This document shows positions 6,904 to 15,642 of a DNA stretch of 25,220 bases, in pieces. The stretch is from a virus, in IMG/VR virus record IMGVR_UViG_3300033143_005968, positions 1-25,220 of that record. The stretch is one strand, 5' to 3'. How positions within the stretch are numbered: the stretch's first letter is position 1; every line of letters begins with the position of its first letter. The position numbers and the translations under genes are program-made. Below the pieces are notes generated by a model. The model did no database searches. It had not been told where the DNA came from and saw nothing but the letters and a program-made list of their open reading frames with translations.

Positions 6904-8160
6904 ATGACTTCCCTTATCACCGGCGCGCATCTAGCTCAGGGAGCAAATCCCCAGTGGCAACGGTCTTATTACGAGATGCTTTTGCTGGAAACCCTGCGGA
7001 CAAAATCTATTTTGGTGCCTTTCACGGCATACAAAGAGGATTTTAATGCCCGCTCAACCGGTACAATTGTTTACACAGAAGTGTTCGATACTGAACCCGA
7101 CTGGTCAACATTGGCCGAAACCGACATTTGGCTGCGTGGTGCACATCTTGACACGCAAACAATCTCTGTGGACCTCGAAATCCACGGTGACGTTCTGAAA
7201 TATTCCGACTATTCCGAAGTTGTGCAGTATGTCAACAGCGGCAATATGGGCGGACTTGTCAAGAACAAAATCGGTCTAAACCAAAAAGAATACCTGGACA
7301 TTCTTGCTCGGAACGCATTTTTAACACATCCGAACAAAATCTTCGCAGACAGCAAAGCCAGCCGTGCAACACTCGCTGCTGACAGCTTGTTTGAGCCTTC
7401 CCTGGCTCGCCTCGCTCGCCTGCACTTAGAAGAGAATGAAGTTCCCGGAGTTGCAAATCCTTACGACGGTGGAGCAGCGATTGTCTGCGTTACCACACCT
7501 CGCGTGATTTACGACATCCAGGAAGCAGCAGGTTCTGAGTGGAAAGACGCTCAACTGTACGAACAAACCGGTCGTTTATTCACCGGCGAAGTCGGAATGT
7601 GGGGCGGAGTTCGTTTCGTTAAATCCATGCGTATGCGTCTGCGTAATGCAGGTACAGTGGAAGTCGAAACTACACTCGCACAAGATGTTGCACCCGGAGA
7701 CGGCGCATCCTCAACTGTAGATACTGTATACAGTCCAGGACAAGCTGGTTCTGACCGCCTCATCGCAGTAACATCTGCCGCTGGCTTCGCAGTTGGTGAC
7801 TATGTCACTATTTCTGCTGCAGCCAAAGGCGGAGGCGTTGGTGTACCGGAAAGTGACGGCACACAGGAAACACGTCGGATTACGGCTATTGCCACAAACG
7901 ATATTTCCTTCAACAAACCATTCATGAAATCTCACTCGACTAGTGACTACATGACCAAAGGTATCGATGTACATGCTTCGGCAATCATCGGTGGCCCTGG
8001 CGTTGCATTCGCAGTAGGTGAACGGCCAAACGTATTTGCTCCTCCGAAATACGATGACCTCATGATGATTAACCGCATCGGCTGGAGAGGTTTCCTGAAG
8101 ATGCAGCTTTGGCGCCCAGAGTTCTTCGAAGTTGTGGAGAGCGCTGGCTCAACAGACTAA
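6904..8160 (+). CDS. Major capsid protein (N4-gp56-like family)
   Basis: 418 residues with SD GGAG at 6891-6894. The pattern 'YYEMLLLETLRTKSIL' near the N-terminus, 'TGTIVYTEVFD', the 'ISVDLEIHGDVLKYSDYS' strand and the late 'MMINRIGWRGFLKMQLWRPEF' are like the N4-gp56 family of HK97-fold capsid proteins. Residues about 262-332 form a Gly/Ala/Ser/Thr-rich beta insertion (TAAGFAVGDYVTIS-like), probably a surface domain. It sits after the scaffold, and a strong hairpin directly after its stop suits a gene transcribed at very high level. Capsid role is confident; the exact family is less so. Confidence 0.87.
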   Translation: MTSLITGAHLAQGANPQWQRSYYEMLLLETLRTKSILVPFTAYKEDFNARSTGTIVYTEVFDTEPDWSTLAETDIWLRGAHLDTQTISVDLEIHGDVLKYSDYSEVVQYVNSGNMGGLVKNKIGLNQKEYLDILARNAFLTHPNKIFADSKASRATLAADSLFEPSLARLARLHLEENEVPGVANPYDGGAAIVCVTTPRVIYDIQEAAGSEWKDAQLYEQTGRLFTGEVGMWGGVRFVKSMRMRLRNAGTVEVETTLAQDVAPGDGASSTVDTVYSPGQAGSDRLIAVTSAAGFAVGDYVTISAAAKGGGVGVPESDGTQETRRITAIATNDISFNKPFMKSHSTSDYMTKGIDVHASAIIGGPGVAFAVGERPNVFAPPKYDDLMMINRIGWRGFLKMQLWRPEFFEVVESAGSTD

Positions 8161-8166
8161 TTGACT

Positions 8167-8196
8167 CCCGGGGTGAAAGCCCCGGGCTTTAGTCTT
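8167..8196 (+). terminator. Intrinsic terminator-like hairpin after the capsid gene
   Basis: CCCGGGG (8167-8173) and CCCCGGG (8180-8186) form a perfect 7-bp GC stem with loop TGAAAG, followed by the moderately T-rich CTTTAGTCTT. It lies between the capsid stop and the connector SD. The short T-tract suggests partial termination, which would lower tail-gene expression relative to capsid. Confidence 0.7.
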
Positions 8197-8206
8197 AAAG
8201 GAAAAT

Positions 8207-8851
8207 ATGGCGACTACTTGGGCTGAGTTACTTATTGATGTACGGGCTGAATTATCGGACGAGACCGCTGGCACTTATGAATGGTCAGACGCTCTCTTTT
8301 ATATATGGCTGAGAGATGCCGTAGCCGATTATTCTCTGTACAATCCCGTTCTCAAAACAGCTACTCTATCGGTTATAGCGGCTGCCTCCTACGCTTTTCC
8401 GGACGATTACGTTGTTGAAGAATATGTCGAGGCTCCGGCCGGAACATATTTGAGAAAAAGATTTCTTAGCCCCGGTCGTCGTTTTACCAGAACCACCGGC
8501 TCTCCAATTTATTATTGGACAGTCGGTGCCGTAATGTATCTAAACAGCGAAACTACTGAAGATGTGATTTTGACTTATCATGCTACGCATGAACATCCAG
8601 ACGCCGTTGGTGATGATACTTTTGAATTTACCTTCCCGCAAAGAGATGAGGAGCTTATCCGCTTGTATATGAGGGCTAAAGCTCACGAGAAAATGCGTTC
8701 AGGCCAGGCAAGCTTAGACAGGTTCGCTCTCGGCTCAGGATCGCGGGATGACAACCCACTAGAACCCGAGTATGATAATCTCATGGAAGATTATGAGAGG
8801 AAAATATACGACCGTTATGGTGGAGGGATTATTACGCTTTATCGAGCATAA
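8207..8851 (+). CDS. Head-tail connector / adaptor protein
   Basis: 214 residues, SD AAAGGA. It starts with helical 'TWAELLIDVRAELSDETAGTYEWSDALFYIWLRDAV', the usual opening of gp6-like adaptor proteins (DNA passage, ring on the portal). A beta middle (TLSVIAAASYAFPDDY; VGAVMYLNSE; ILTYHATHEHP) and long acidic/basic C-terminal helices (RDEELIRLYMRAKAHEKM) follow. Position right after the capsid fits. It is larger than classic adaptors (about 100-120 residues) because of the beta middle. Confidence 0.72.
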   Translation: MATTWAELLIDVRAELSDETAGTYEWSDALFYIWLRDAVADYSLYNPVLKTATLSVIAAASYAFPDDYVVEEYVEAPAGTYLRKRFLSPGRRFTRTTGSPIYYWTVGAVMYLNSETTEDVILTYHATHEHPDAVGDDTFEFTFPQRDEELIRLYMRAKAHEKMRSGQASLDRFALGSGSRDDNPLEPEYDNLMEDYERKIYDRYGGGIITLYRA

Positions 8852-8854
8852 ACT

Positions 8855-9409
8855 ATGGCATCTATACATGACGTGACGCTCGATTACATCGAAGATGAAC
8901 TAAGGGCAGCGCTTATCACCGAAGTTGATGATGATGATATTGCTCTGGTCGGCCACATGCAGCAAGGTCCTTCACAGGGTAGCCCAGCTCCAGACGCCGC
9001 ACGCATAAGTGTAACAATACACGAGAATGACCCGGACGCTTTTTTCGACAATCCGGCGTCGGCCATCAAAAATGTATGGCCCGACGAAATCGCATTTGTT
9101 GAGACATCCCAAGTAATTACTTGGAAAAGACGCTTTACAATTAAGGCAAGATGTCTATTAGTGCGAACCAAAGAAACTAAAGACGTCGCGAGAGAAATTG
9201 CATCTACATTGCGCACTCGCCTCGAGGACACATTGCTGAGTATGGATTACACAGACGTAGAGGCTACTAATGGAGAGTATGTTTCCAGAAAAGCCGTAGC
9301 AAAATCCATGAAATCAGAAATGATTCAAGCAGGCGGCCCGCCCAATAGTTTCGATTATCACATCAAAGTAAGATTTGATGTTCTAACAACAACGAGGAGT
9401 TTTGTATAA
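8855..9409 (+). CDS. Probable tail completion / head-closure protein
   Basis: 184 residues. The layout is an N-terminal helix (VTLDYIEDELRAAL), an acidic loop, strands 'RISVTIHENDP' and 'WKRRFTIKARCLLV', a helix 'KDVAREIASTLRTRLEDTLL', then C-terminal strands 'SFDYHIKVRFDVLTT'. This alternating fold and place in the order fit a neck or tail-terminator protein. No specific motif is visible. The SD is poor and the gene follows only 3 bases after the connector stop, so coupling is likely. Its last base overlaps the next ATG (TAATG). Confidence 0.6.
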   Translation: MASIHDVTLDYIEDELRAALITEVDDDDIALVGHMQQGPSQGSPAPDAARISVTIHENDPDAFFDNPASAIKNVWPDEIAFVETSQVITWKRRFTIKARCLLVRTKETKDVAREIASTLRTRLEDTLLSMDYTDVEATNGEYVSRKAVAKSMKSEMIQAGGPPNSFDYHIKVRFDVLTTTRSFV

Positions 9410-10449
9410 TGGTTCTTTCCGCTGATAGTTCAGTATTTGGAGTAGCGCAGCAAACAGGCAAGGGTACGCCTAATGTTACTGACGCTGATTTCAAATACAT
9501 ACTTTTCACAGAAGGAGTTCCTACACCTCAGAACATCACTCGCGCTCTTGACCGAGAAGTGGGTGCTGGCGCACTGCCGCAGGGCAGCGTTAAAGTAGGC
9601 GTTCTTTCTGGCGCGCAAATGCAGTTTATCCCACGTCCTCAAACGCTGGGCGAATTGTTATATGCGCAACTAGGTGCTGTGTCTACCGAAGACAATACCA
9701 CCTATTCTACTCACACATTTACATTGCCAACCGACCAGTTTTCACAGCCGTATTATACGCTGAGAACTGGCATGGCAAATACATGGGGTGAGCAATACGA
9801 CGACAATAAGCTAGCTTCGCTCGCTTTACGTTGGCGTGGTGCTGATTTCATGCGTGGCGCATTCGCTTTCCAAGGCGGATTGCCACAAAAGGTTGCCTCT
9901 ATGGCAGCTTGGGCCCCTCAGACTTATATTGACGAGGGTCCTCAATTCTTGTCACCGGTTTCCAGTATCGAAGTGCCAACAAGTACCTCTATCAAGGTAT
10001 TAGAGGGCGCTATCACAATGGGCTCTGCCGTTCCTCTGGATGAGCAGTGGATTGTCGGAAGTTATTATCCCGATGACACCCCAACCGTGAATCGTGCTAT
10101 TGGCCTCACTATGACTGTCTTGATTGAGGATAATACACTTTATCAAAAACTTATGTACGACCCAACTGGTGGGGCAGACTGGACAGCAGACATCTTCAGA
10201 GAAGCGGATATTGCTCTTTCGTTTGTATCCGATCAAGAAGTTGACACTGGAGTTCCATACAGCTTATTGTTTGAAGCTAATGGCCAAAATGCCGCAAGCG
10301 GAGATAGTAATATCCAGTGGTCAGTACAACCAGTGGCAATTCAGGCTGGTCGACAGATGAAAATGATCATCTCAGGCATTTTCACCGCAAGTCCGACCGT
10401 AGACGAACCAATCACTGTAACACTCGTAAATGGCGAAGCATCTTACTAA
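9409..10449 (+). CDS. Major tail (tube) protein
   Basis: 346 residues, SD AGGAG at 9395-9399. N-terminus 'SSVFGVAQQTGKGTPNVTDADFKYILF' is the typical opening of long-tail tube proteins. The remainder is beta-rich with Gly/Thr/Ser turns and a repeated-strand end (TVDEPITVTLVNGEASY). The tube protein polymerises in hexameric rings around the tape measure protein. It directly precedes the tail assembly chaperone pair, the standard order. At 346 residues it is longer than simple tube proteins (about 150-250) and may carry an extra surface domain. Confidence 0.8.
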   Translation: MVLSADSSVFGVAQQTGKGTPNVTDADFKYILFTEGVPTPQNITRALDREVGAGALPQGSVKVGVLSGAQMQFIPRPQTLGELLYAQLGAVSTEDNTTYSTHTFTLPTDQFSQPYYTLRTGMANTWGEQYDDNKLASLALRWRGADFMRGAFAFQGGLPQKVASMAAWAPQTYIDEGPQFLSPVSSIEVPTSTSIKVLEGAITMGSAVPLDEQWIVGSYYPDDTPTVNRAIGLTMTVLIEDNTLYQKLMYDPTGGADWTADIFREADIALSFVSDQEVDTGVPYSLLFEANGQNAASGDSNIQWSVQPVAIQAGRQMKMIISGIFTASPTVDEPITVTLVNGEASY

Positions 10450-10470
10450 ATAGAGCTTTAGGAGGCAGTA

Positions 10471-10932
10471 ATGAGTAATTTTGGAAAATACGCAGTATTA
10501 GACAATGTAAAATATCACCTTGAACGTGAGCCGGATATGTGGTGGGTATTCAAACCACCGACCGCTCGTGAAGAAATTGCGATTAACCGGTTCACGCAAG
10601 GTGGATCCATCAAACAATCTGCAGCGGGCATCGAGCGCAACATTGTTACCAATGCAGAAATTGCTCTTGAAGAGCTTGCACTAACTGTGCAATCCTCAAA
10701 TCTCAAGGGTAAAGACGGCAAGAATATTATCAACACCAAAACAATGAGCGTTGATACTATCCGAGAAGTTGTCCGATCATTCCCAAAAGAACTTTTCTGG
10801 GAACTCTGGGATGCTCTTGGTGCAACTTGCCCTGGCTGGGGCGCTGTTCCGAAAATTACAGACGACGATGATGATGAGTCTGAAGATAGCCCGAAAGACA
10901 GCCCAAAAGAGAAGCCCTCAAAAGAGGGCTAG
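10471..10932 (+). CDS. Tail assembly chaperone, short form (gpG-like)
   Basis: 153 residues with excellent SD AGGAGG at 10460-10465. It has a helical body (EEIAINRFTQGGSIKQSAAG; IREVVRSFPKELFWELWDAL) and an acidic Asp/Glu/Ser/Pro/Lys tail (from about residue 130). It sits between tube and tape measure genes, as lambda G does, and ends in a -1 frameshift cassette. In lambda-like tails this protein and its longer frameshift product keep the tape measure protein soluble during assembly. The role is inferred from position and the frameshift signal. Confidence 0.82.
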   Translation: MSNFGKYAVLDNVKYHLEREPDMWWVFKPPTAREEIAINRFTQGGSIKQSAAGIERNIVTNAEIALEELALTVQSSNLKGKDGKNIINTKTMSVDTIREVVRSFPKELFWELWDALGATCPGWGAVPKITDDDDDESEDSPKDSPKEKPSKEG

Positions 10933-11189
10933 AACTACTTGAGCGCACAGTAAAAGAAGCCGTTGGATACGGAACTAAGGACAAAGTGTTACAAAGCCTT
11001 GTGGAATTGACAATGATAGAAATAACACAAGGAAGGCCATTATTTCCAAATCCAATGGATGAACCAGTCTTTTATAGACGCGCATTCCGCGAATGGGTTT
11101 CCGAAGCAATAAAAGAAAAACAGACGGAAGGCGGAGTGTACGACAAGATTATGAACGATGCGCAGACAGGAAAAATCACGAAGCGATAG
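10471..11189 (+). CDS. Tail assembly chaperone, long form (gpGT-like) by -1 frameshift
   Basis: The -1 frame is open from 10890 to the TAG at 11187-11189. It has no good start of its own but reads as normal protein, including EAVGYGTKDK and MDEPVFYRRAFREW. If the ribosome slips at 10902-10908, the product is 146 residues of the short form plus 93 -1-frame residues, 239 in all. This is the usual long form of the tail chaperone, made as a minor fraction. The fusion is inferred; slip efficiency cannot be read from sequence. Confidence 0.8.
10902..10908 (+). promoter_or_regulatory. Slippery heptamer C CCA AAA for the -1 frameshift
   Basis: In the reading frame of the short chaperone the bases are C CCA AAA, which matches X XXY YYZ. 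After slipping back one base both tRNAs still pair at most positions (CCC AAA). It is the only such heptamer in the window open in both frames (10890-10932), and it sits 4 bases before a perfect hairpin. Confidence 0.82.
10913..10930 (+). promoter_or_regulatory. Stimulatory hairpin of the frameshift site
   Basis: AGCCCTC (10913-10919) and GAGGGCT (10924-10930) form a perfect 7-bp stem with an AAAA loop. It begins 4 bases after the slippery heptamer, close to the spacing needed to stall a ribosome, and contains the start of the short-form stop codon. Confidence 0.82.
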
Positions 11190-11308
11190 CTTCTTTAGAC
11201 GGGTGGTTCGGCATCGAACCAGTGAGCTTCACAAAACACAATACAATTTACGATTACACAAATACACTCTTTGCCGAGGGTGTATTTGTCATTTCTGAGG
11301 ATAATTAA
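11174..11308 (+). CDS. Possible further -1 extension of the chaperone long form
   Basis: After the long-form stop, the next -1 frame reads about 44 residues of protein-like sequence (EAIASLDGWFGIEPVSF, then TNTLFAEGVFVISEDN) and ends in a TAA whose last base is the A of the tape measure ATG. A small independent gene is unlikely: the only in-frame start in the unique region is GTG at 11222 with no SD, and the ATG at 11093 gives an odd Lys/Arg-rich N-terminus overlapping the chaperone. A run of five A at 11171-11175 could allow a second slip, or one A may be missing from the assembly. Confidence 0.45.
   Translation, partial: NHEAIASLDGWFGIEPVSFTKHNTIYDYTNTLFAEGVFVISEDN
11204..11221. repeat. 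18-bp palindrome, copy 2 (TGGTTCGGCATCGAACCA)
   Basis: Perfect 7-bp arms TGGTTCG/CGAACCA around GCAT. It lies about 85 bases before the tape measure start, in the region read only in the further -1 frame. See the copies at 6117 and 16491. Confidence 0.8.
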
Positions 11309-14300
11309 TGAGCTACGACGACGAAGATAATTGGTACGACAAGGCATTCCTTGAGGACGATGACGATCCAACTGGCGTTCCTTTTACAACAGACCATAAT
11401 TTCAGTAGTTCGCGAGCTAGCATAGCTCCTTCGAATGTCTTTAATCAACAAAGCGTTCCTTTTAGACAGGACCGCACTTATACTCATTCGCGAGTTAGTA
11501 GCGCTCCTTCAAATGTCTTTAATTCACCTGGTTCGTATAACGCTTTTGGCTCATATGGTCAGCAGCCCGTAGACGATGGTTTCAACAGTACCACTCCTTC
11601 GACTCTCGATAATACCCACGTTACTCCAGCGGTGAGGGCATGGCTGGATCAGACTCGAAAAGAATACAATTCTGCTAACGAAATCAATGATCGTATATTC
11701 GAAGCAGCCATTCGTCAATCCAGGCCAGCACAAACTGCAAATAGACTTGCAGCCGCTGCCGGAACTGAATTGCTCGATCCGTTAGTTGGCTTTAGAGGAA
11801 CCTATAATGCAATGCAGGCTTCGTCAATAAGCCTGGAAAGTATTCTCGGAACGGAAAATATGTACAGAGGCAAAGGGTCTCTGGATGAATGGGGCAGAGA
11901 ACAAACTGGTCATAGGTTCACTGGTAAAGGTAATGAATTGCGTCTTATCGATGCCTCCAGTGGAGAAGTAAAGCTAGATAAAGATCAAGTAAGAATGGCC
12001 CATGAGGCCACTCGCCAGGTTACAGATCAAGTAGTAGGTCAATCTATTTCTCCTGACGGACAAAATCTTGTCGGCACTATTCATAAAAATATCAATACAG
12101 CAATCGGAAAGTACGTTGATAAGTTAATGCAATCAACGCAGAATGATATAGCTCCGGAAGATGCCGCAATATTCGAAAAAACCATGAAAACCATGTATAA
12201 CCGGATGGTTTCAAAGGTTACTGACCAATTGGCTGGTCAAGATGGTTTCGCCTCGTCTCATGTGAGAGGTCAGGCGTTCAACAGTGCGGTAGATCTCAAC
12301 GTACATAACGAAGCTACGGCTAAAGAAGTACTTTCGAGAATGCCAGTAGGTGCTCAGCAAGCTGTAGATAAAGTTGGATTTACTGCTGCTTACAATAGTC
12401 CGACAGCACAATTTTTCTCTGGCGGTTCAGGCGAGCAGGGCGTTACTCTTGGTGGGTGGCGTCGCGGTGGTAGTAGTGGTGGAATGAACACAGGTGGCGG
12501 CGGCAGGGGTGGAATGGGCGGTCTCATGCATTCCGCATATATCGCTAAAAGAATGTGGAGTTATACTGGTGAGCCGGTTATGGCTGGCGCAGCAGAACAT
12601 GTTAAGTCACAAGGTGAATATGCAGCATTATTCAGAACCGTAACTGGCCAAGATCCAATTACTTCAGATTATGGCGCTCAACTGCGCGCCGATGAAGTTT
12701 CTGGCGCACAAAATGAAGCAGCTTTTCAAAACATAGGCGCTCTCGGAGATGCGGCTTGGGTAGCAAACCAAGGTCCTAATGCGGATGCAAATCAGCGCTT
12801 GATTCAAGGTGGTAAATTAGCCGCGGGCGTTGGATTTATGGGAACCATAGCTGGTGGTGCATTGACATCATTGGCAGCTCCCGGCATTGCTGCAGCAGCC
12901 TCTGCTGGGGTAGCAGTAGGTGGAGGCACGGCTCTTCTGGCTGGTGCTGGAACGGTTTTAAGTGCTGCTGCACTTCCAGTTGCTGGAGCATTAGCTGCTG
13001 GTTTTCTTGGAAACGAAGCATACAACTTGGCAACTGGCTCAGACACTGGTCTCGGTCAGAAATTCATGGGTGGGCTTTACGAGAATGCTGGACAGCGGGG
13101 TCAAATTGGTGCCCTTCGCGCGAAGGGTTACATGGGCCTTGCTACTTCTTTCAATTTAGAAGATCTAGTCAAGGCGTATGACGTCACAGACGAAGAAACC
13201 CAGGCGCAAATGACTCCTGGTATGGCAGCGATGTACGGACAGTCTCAACGGCAAGATGATTTCTCGCCATATGAGAAAACGATTAAAGATGCCGCTACAT
13301 TAACCGGTGGAGACAAGAAGGCCTCTATTGCCCAAGCCAGGGGCCTAGATGTAATGTTTGGCGGGGATTCCGCAAAAATGTTGGATGCAGTTGGTTTGCT
13401 GTCCAGCATTGATGCTCCTCTCCAGGATAGTATCGCAAAAACTATTGGCTTGGCAGCACAGGGTGGTATCTTGCCTGGCGACACTAAGGCAATGGATAAT
13501 TTGATAGACCAGTATGCCGGTACCGATGACGCTGGTCGTTCCGCGCTAACAGAAGAATATGGCGAATACGCTGCCATGGGTGGCATGCTTGGTCAATACA
13601 CTGGTTCTGCTCGCAGTGGCTCTTCCCTAGCCAGGGAAGAAGGCTTGACTGCGATTACCGCTGGAACAACTCAGTCCTATATGGCCGCAGCAACACGCTA
13701 CGGCTCGAACATGGACGATGTTGTAGGATACGACGAAGAAGGAAGGCCTCTTACGCTCGGGCGCGATCTTGCTATGCGCGGAGCTGGCACAACACAACGT
13801 CAAGCATCAATTGATATTGGTGTCGCCGCTCCATTCCAGGCTGCCGGTATGACGGCTGGTACTGCATTTGCACAAGCTGGAAGTCTTGGATTTGAAACTC
13901 CTAGCCAAGTCGGCACATTTAATCAATGGTCTCAAACTAATGAAGCATTCCAGGGACAAGCCAGTATTGCAAGAACGTCCCAATTAGCTAAACTCTCTCT
14001 CGGGCAAAATGTTGCTCAAGGAGCAATGATTGGTAATGTTGCCAGTCAGATGATGATCGGTGGACGAGATCCATATACTACATTTGGCGGTGGTGGATAC
14101 ACTGACCAACAAATGTCGAATTTCACCCGGGCTGCCGGTGGGGATATGAAGGCTGTATCTTATTTGACAAATAGCGGACAGGCGGATATGTCTGCCTTCT
14201 CTATGTTCGATGATGCCGGGCGCAGTAACTTGCAATTCAATGGCGCTAATTTCATGGAAATGAATGCCGGCCAAGCTGCTTTGGGCAATCCTTATTCCGC

Positions 14301-15642
14301 AGGAGTTCAGTCAGCATTTGATAATCTAAACGAGAGAAACCAAGAAACATTCTTGGAAAGCGGAGTGCAGGGAGTTCAGCAAGATTACGCACAACGAGGT
14401 AGAGATTTGTCTCGCGGAAGTCTTGGTGTAGGATTTGCCAAGATTGCTGAGAATAAAGCATATTTATGGGGTGATGATGGCGGTGGCACGTGGGATAACC
14501 CAACCGCTGGTTCCATGTGGGGGCTCCAGGATACGCAACGTGCAATGCAACACCAGTCTTCATTAGCTGGTTTTGGTATGCAACGTCGCAGAATGGACCT
14601 TAATCAACAGTTCGCCGAACAGAGCGAAGGTCTTCAGTCTCGCCAAATGGGAGTTACTCAAGGTTTCCAAAACTGGAACCAAGGCTTTAACAGGCAGTCA
14701 TCCTTAATGCAACGTGGTTACACTCAGCAAAATTGGCAAGCTCAGGATCAGATGAATAGCCTGCAGTTTGGTTGGCAAATGGAAGACGCTGATGAAGCCA
14801 TTCGTATGTCTGGTGGGCGCCAACGCCGACAACTTGTTACACAAAAAGAACGCGCTACTTTAGCTCACAATATAGAAGGCCAGAATACCGAAGATCAACG
14901 GTCTAACCAAGAAGAAATGTGGGCACGGGAAGACGAACGGTTTGAAAAGCAGACTCAATATACAGCCGATCTACAAGAGCTTGAAAATGAACGGTTTGAA
15001 ATGCAAGTCAGTCGTAGAGAAACTTTATCTACACTTGACGAGGAAGATTTTACTCGTCAGAAAAAAGAATATGAAGAAATGCGCAAGTTGAATGAAGAAA
15101 TGATTAAGGTCGAGCGTCAGCACCAGGCCAAGCAAATGGAATTGCAACTTGCTGGCCTCGGTATACAGGCAGCTCAACTCGCTTTGCAAGACGAAATGGC
15201 TGAACAGCTCGAGCCTCTGATCGAAGAGGGCGAGGCTATGGCCGGATGGGCGAAAATAATTGCCGAGTTCGATTTGGATAAATTCTACACTGGAACCGTT
15301 GACATGATTACGGCCATGTCAGTGGTTGATCCCGAAAGCGCCAGGTTGCAAGCTAACGTCCTGGTAGCTATGACAGAGGTTGGTACCGAGAATCCAGACT
15401 CAGTCACACAAACACTTGATGCGTTCGAAGGTACTGTTACAGCATCTAACGCTGTACGAAGGATGCTCGAGAGCATGGCAGAGATCAATATAGGTGGCGT
15501 AAAAGCGCTTGGTTCTGCTCTAAACAATGCGAAATCACTAGATACTAGCGGCATTTATGCTCTCTCTTCACTTGCAAGATCGTCCCACTCAATCAATACA
15601 TACAGAATTCGTGTGCTACAAGACCTAATGAGACAATTCTAA
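11308..15642 (+). CDS. Tape measure protein
   Basis: 1444 residues, the longest head-to-hub gene, SD GAGGA at 11297-11301. Tape measure proteins set tail length and lie inside the tube. In order: an acidic N-terminus, two 26-residue repeats (about 23-74), mostly helical sequence, a glycine-rich linker (about 381-407), a long hydrophobic Ala/Gly-rich block (about 504-574) that can form several membrane segments, more helical/Gln-Ala-rich sequence, and a long coiled coil (about 1085-1310) rich in Glu, Gln and Arg. The hydrophobic block fits a role in crossing the host membrane on infection. No peptidoglycan hydrolase domain is visible. At the usual 0.15 nm per residue the tail would be about 200 nm (inference). 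Confidence 0.93.
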   Translation: MSYDDEDNWYDKAFLEDDDDPTGVPFTTDHNFSSSRASIAPSNVFNQQSVPFRQDRTYTHSRVSSAPSNVFNSPGSYNAFGSYGQQPVDDGFNSTTPSTLDNTHVTPAVRAWLDQTRKEYNSANEINDRIFEAAIRQSRPAQTANRLAAAAGTELLDPLVGFRGTYNAMQASSISLESILGTENMYRGKGSLDEWGREQTGHRFTGKGNELRLIDASSGEVKLDKDQVRMAHEATRQVTDQVVGQSISPDGQNLVGTIHKNINTAIGKYVDKLMQSTQNDIAPEDAAIFEKTMKTMYNRMVSKVTDQLAGQDGFASSHVRGQAFNSAVDLNVHNEATAKEVLSRMPVGAQQAVDKVGFTAAYNSPTAQFFSGGSGEQGVTLGGWRRGGSSGGMNTGGGGRGGMGGLMHSAYIAKRMWSYTGEPVMAGAAEHVKSQGEYAALFRTVTGQDPITSDYGAQLRADEVSGAQNEAAFQNIGALGDAAWVANQGPNADANQRLIQGGKLAAGVGFMGTIAGGALTSLAAPGIAAAASAGVAVGGGTALLAGAGTVLSAAALPVAGALAAGFLGNEAYNLATGSDTGLGQKFMGGLYENAGQRGQIGALRAKGYMGLATSFNLEDLVKAYDVTDEETQAQMTPGMAAMYGQSQRQDDFSPYEKTIKDAATLTGGDKKASIAQARGLDVMFGGDSAKMLDAVGLLSSIDAPLQDSIAKTIGLAAQGGILPGDTKAMDNLIDQYAGTDDAGRSALTEEYGEYAAMGGMLGQYTGSARSGSSLAREEGLTAITAGTTQSYMAAATRYGSNMDDVVGYDEEGRPLTLGRDLAMRGAGTTQRQASIDIGVAAPFQAAGMTAGTAFAQAGSLGFETPSQVGTFNQWSQTNEAFQGQASIARTSQLAKLSLGQNVAQGAMIGNVASQMMIGGRDPYTTFGGGGYTDQQMSNFTRAAGGDMKAVSYLTNSGQADMSAFSMFDDAGRSNLQFNGANFMEMNAGQAALGNPYSAGVQSAFDNLNERNQETFLESGVQGVQQDYAQRGRDLSRGSLGVGFAKIAENKAYLWGDDGGGTWDNPTAGSMWGLQDTQRAMQHQSSLAGFGMQRRRMDLNQQFAEQSEGLQSRQMGVTQGFQNWNQGFNRQSSLMQRGYTQQNWQAQDQMNSLQFGWQMEDADEAIRMSGGRQRRQLVTQKERATLAHNIEGQNTEDQRSNQEEMWAREDERFEKQTQYTADLQELENERFEMQVSRRETLSTLDEEDFTRQKKEYEEMRKLNEEMIKVERQHQAKQMELQLAGLGIQAAQLALQDEMAEQLEPLIEEGEAMAGWAKIIAEFDLDKFYTGTVDMITAMSVVDPESARLQANVLVAMTEVGTENPDSVTQTLDAFEGTVTASNAVRRMLESMAEINIGGVKALGSALNNAKSLDTSGIYALSSLARSSHSINTYRIRVLQDLMRQF
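11375..11530 (+). repeat. Two tandem 78-bp repeats in the tape measure N-terminus
   Basis: Units 11375-11452 and 11453-11530 are 78 bases (26 codons) each. They share VPF, a central SR.S.APSNVFN motif and nearly identical DNA at GCGTTCCTTTTA and ATGTCTTTAAT. They are diverged, so the duplication is not recent. Confidence 0.8.

Noticed and set aside
11093-11189. ATG 11093 as the start of a separate 71-residue gene
   Set aside because: Its first 32 residues are out-of-frame readings of the chaperone (Lys/Arg-rich) and there is no SD. Only the part after about 11174 looks like real protein.
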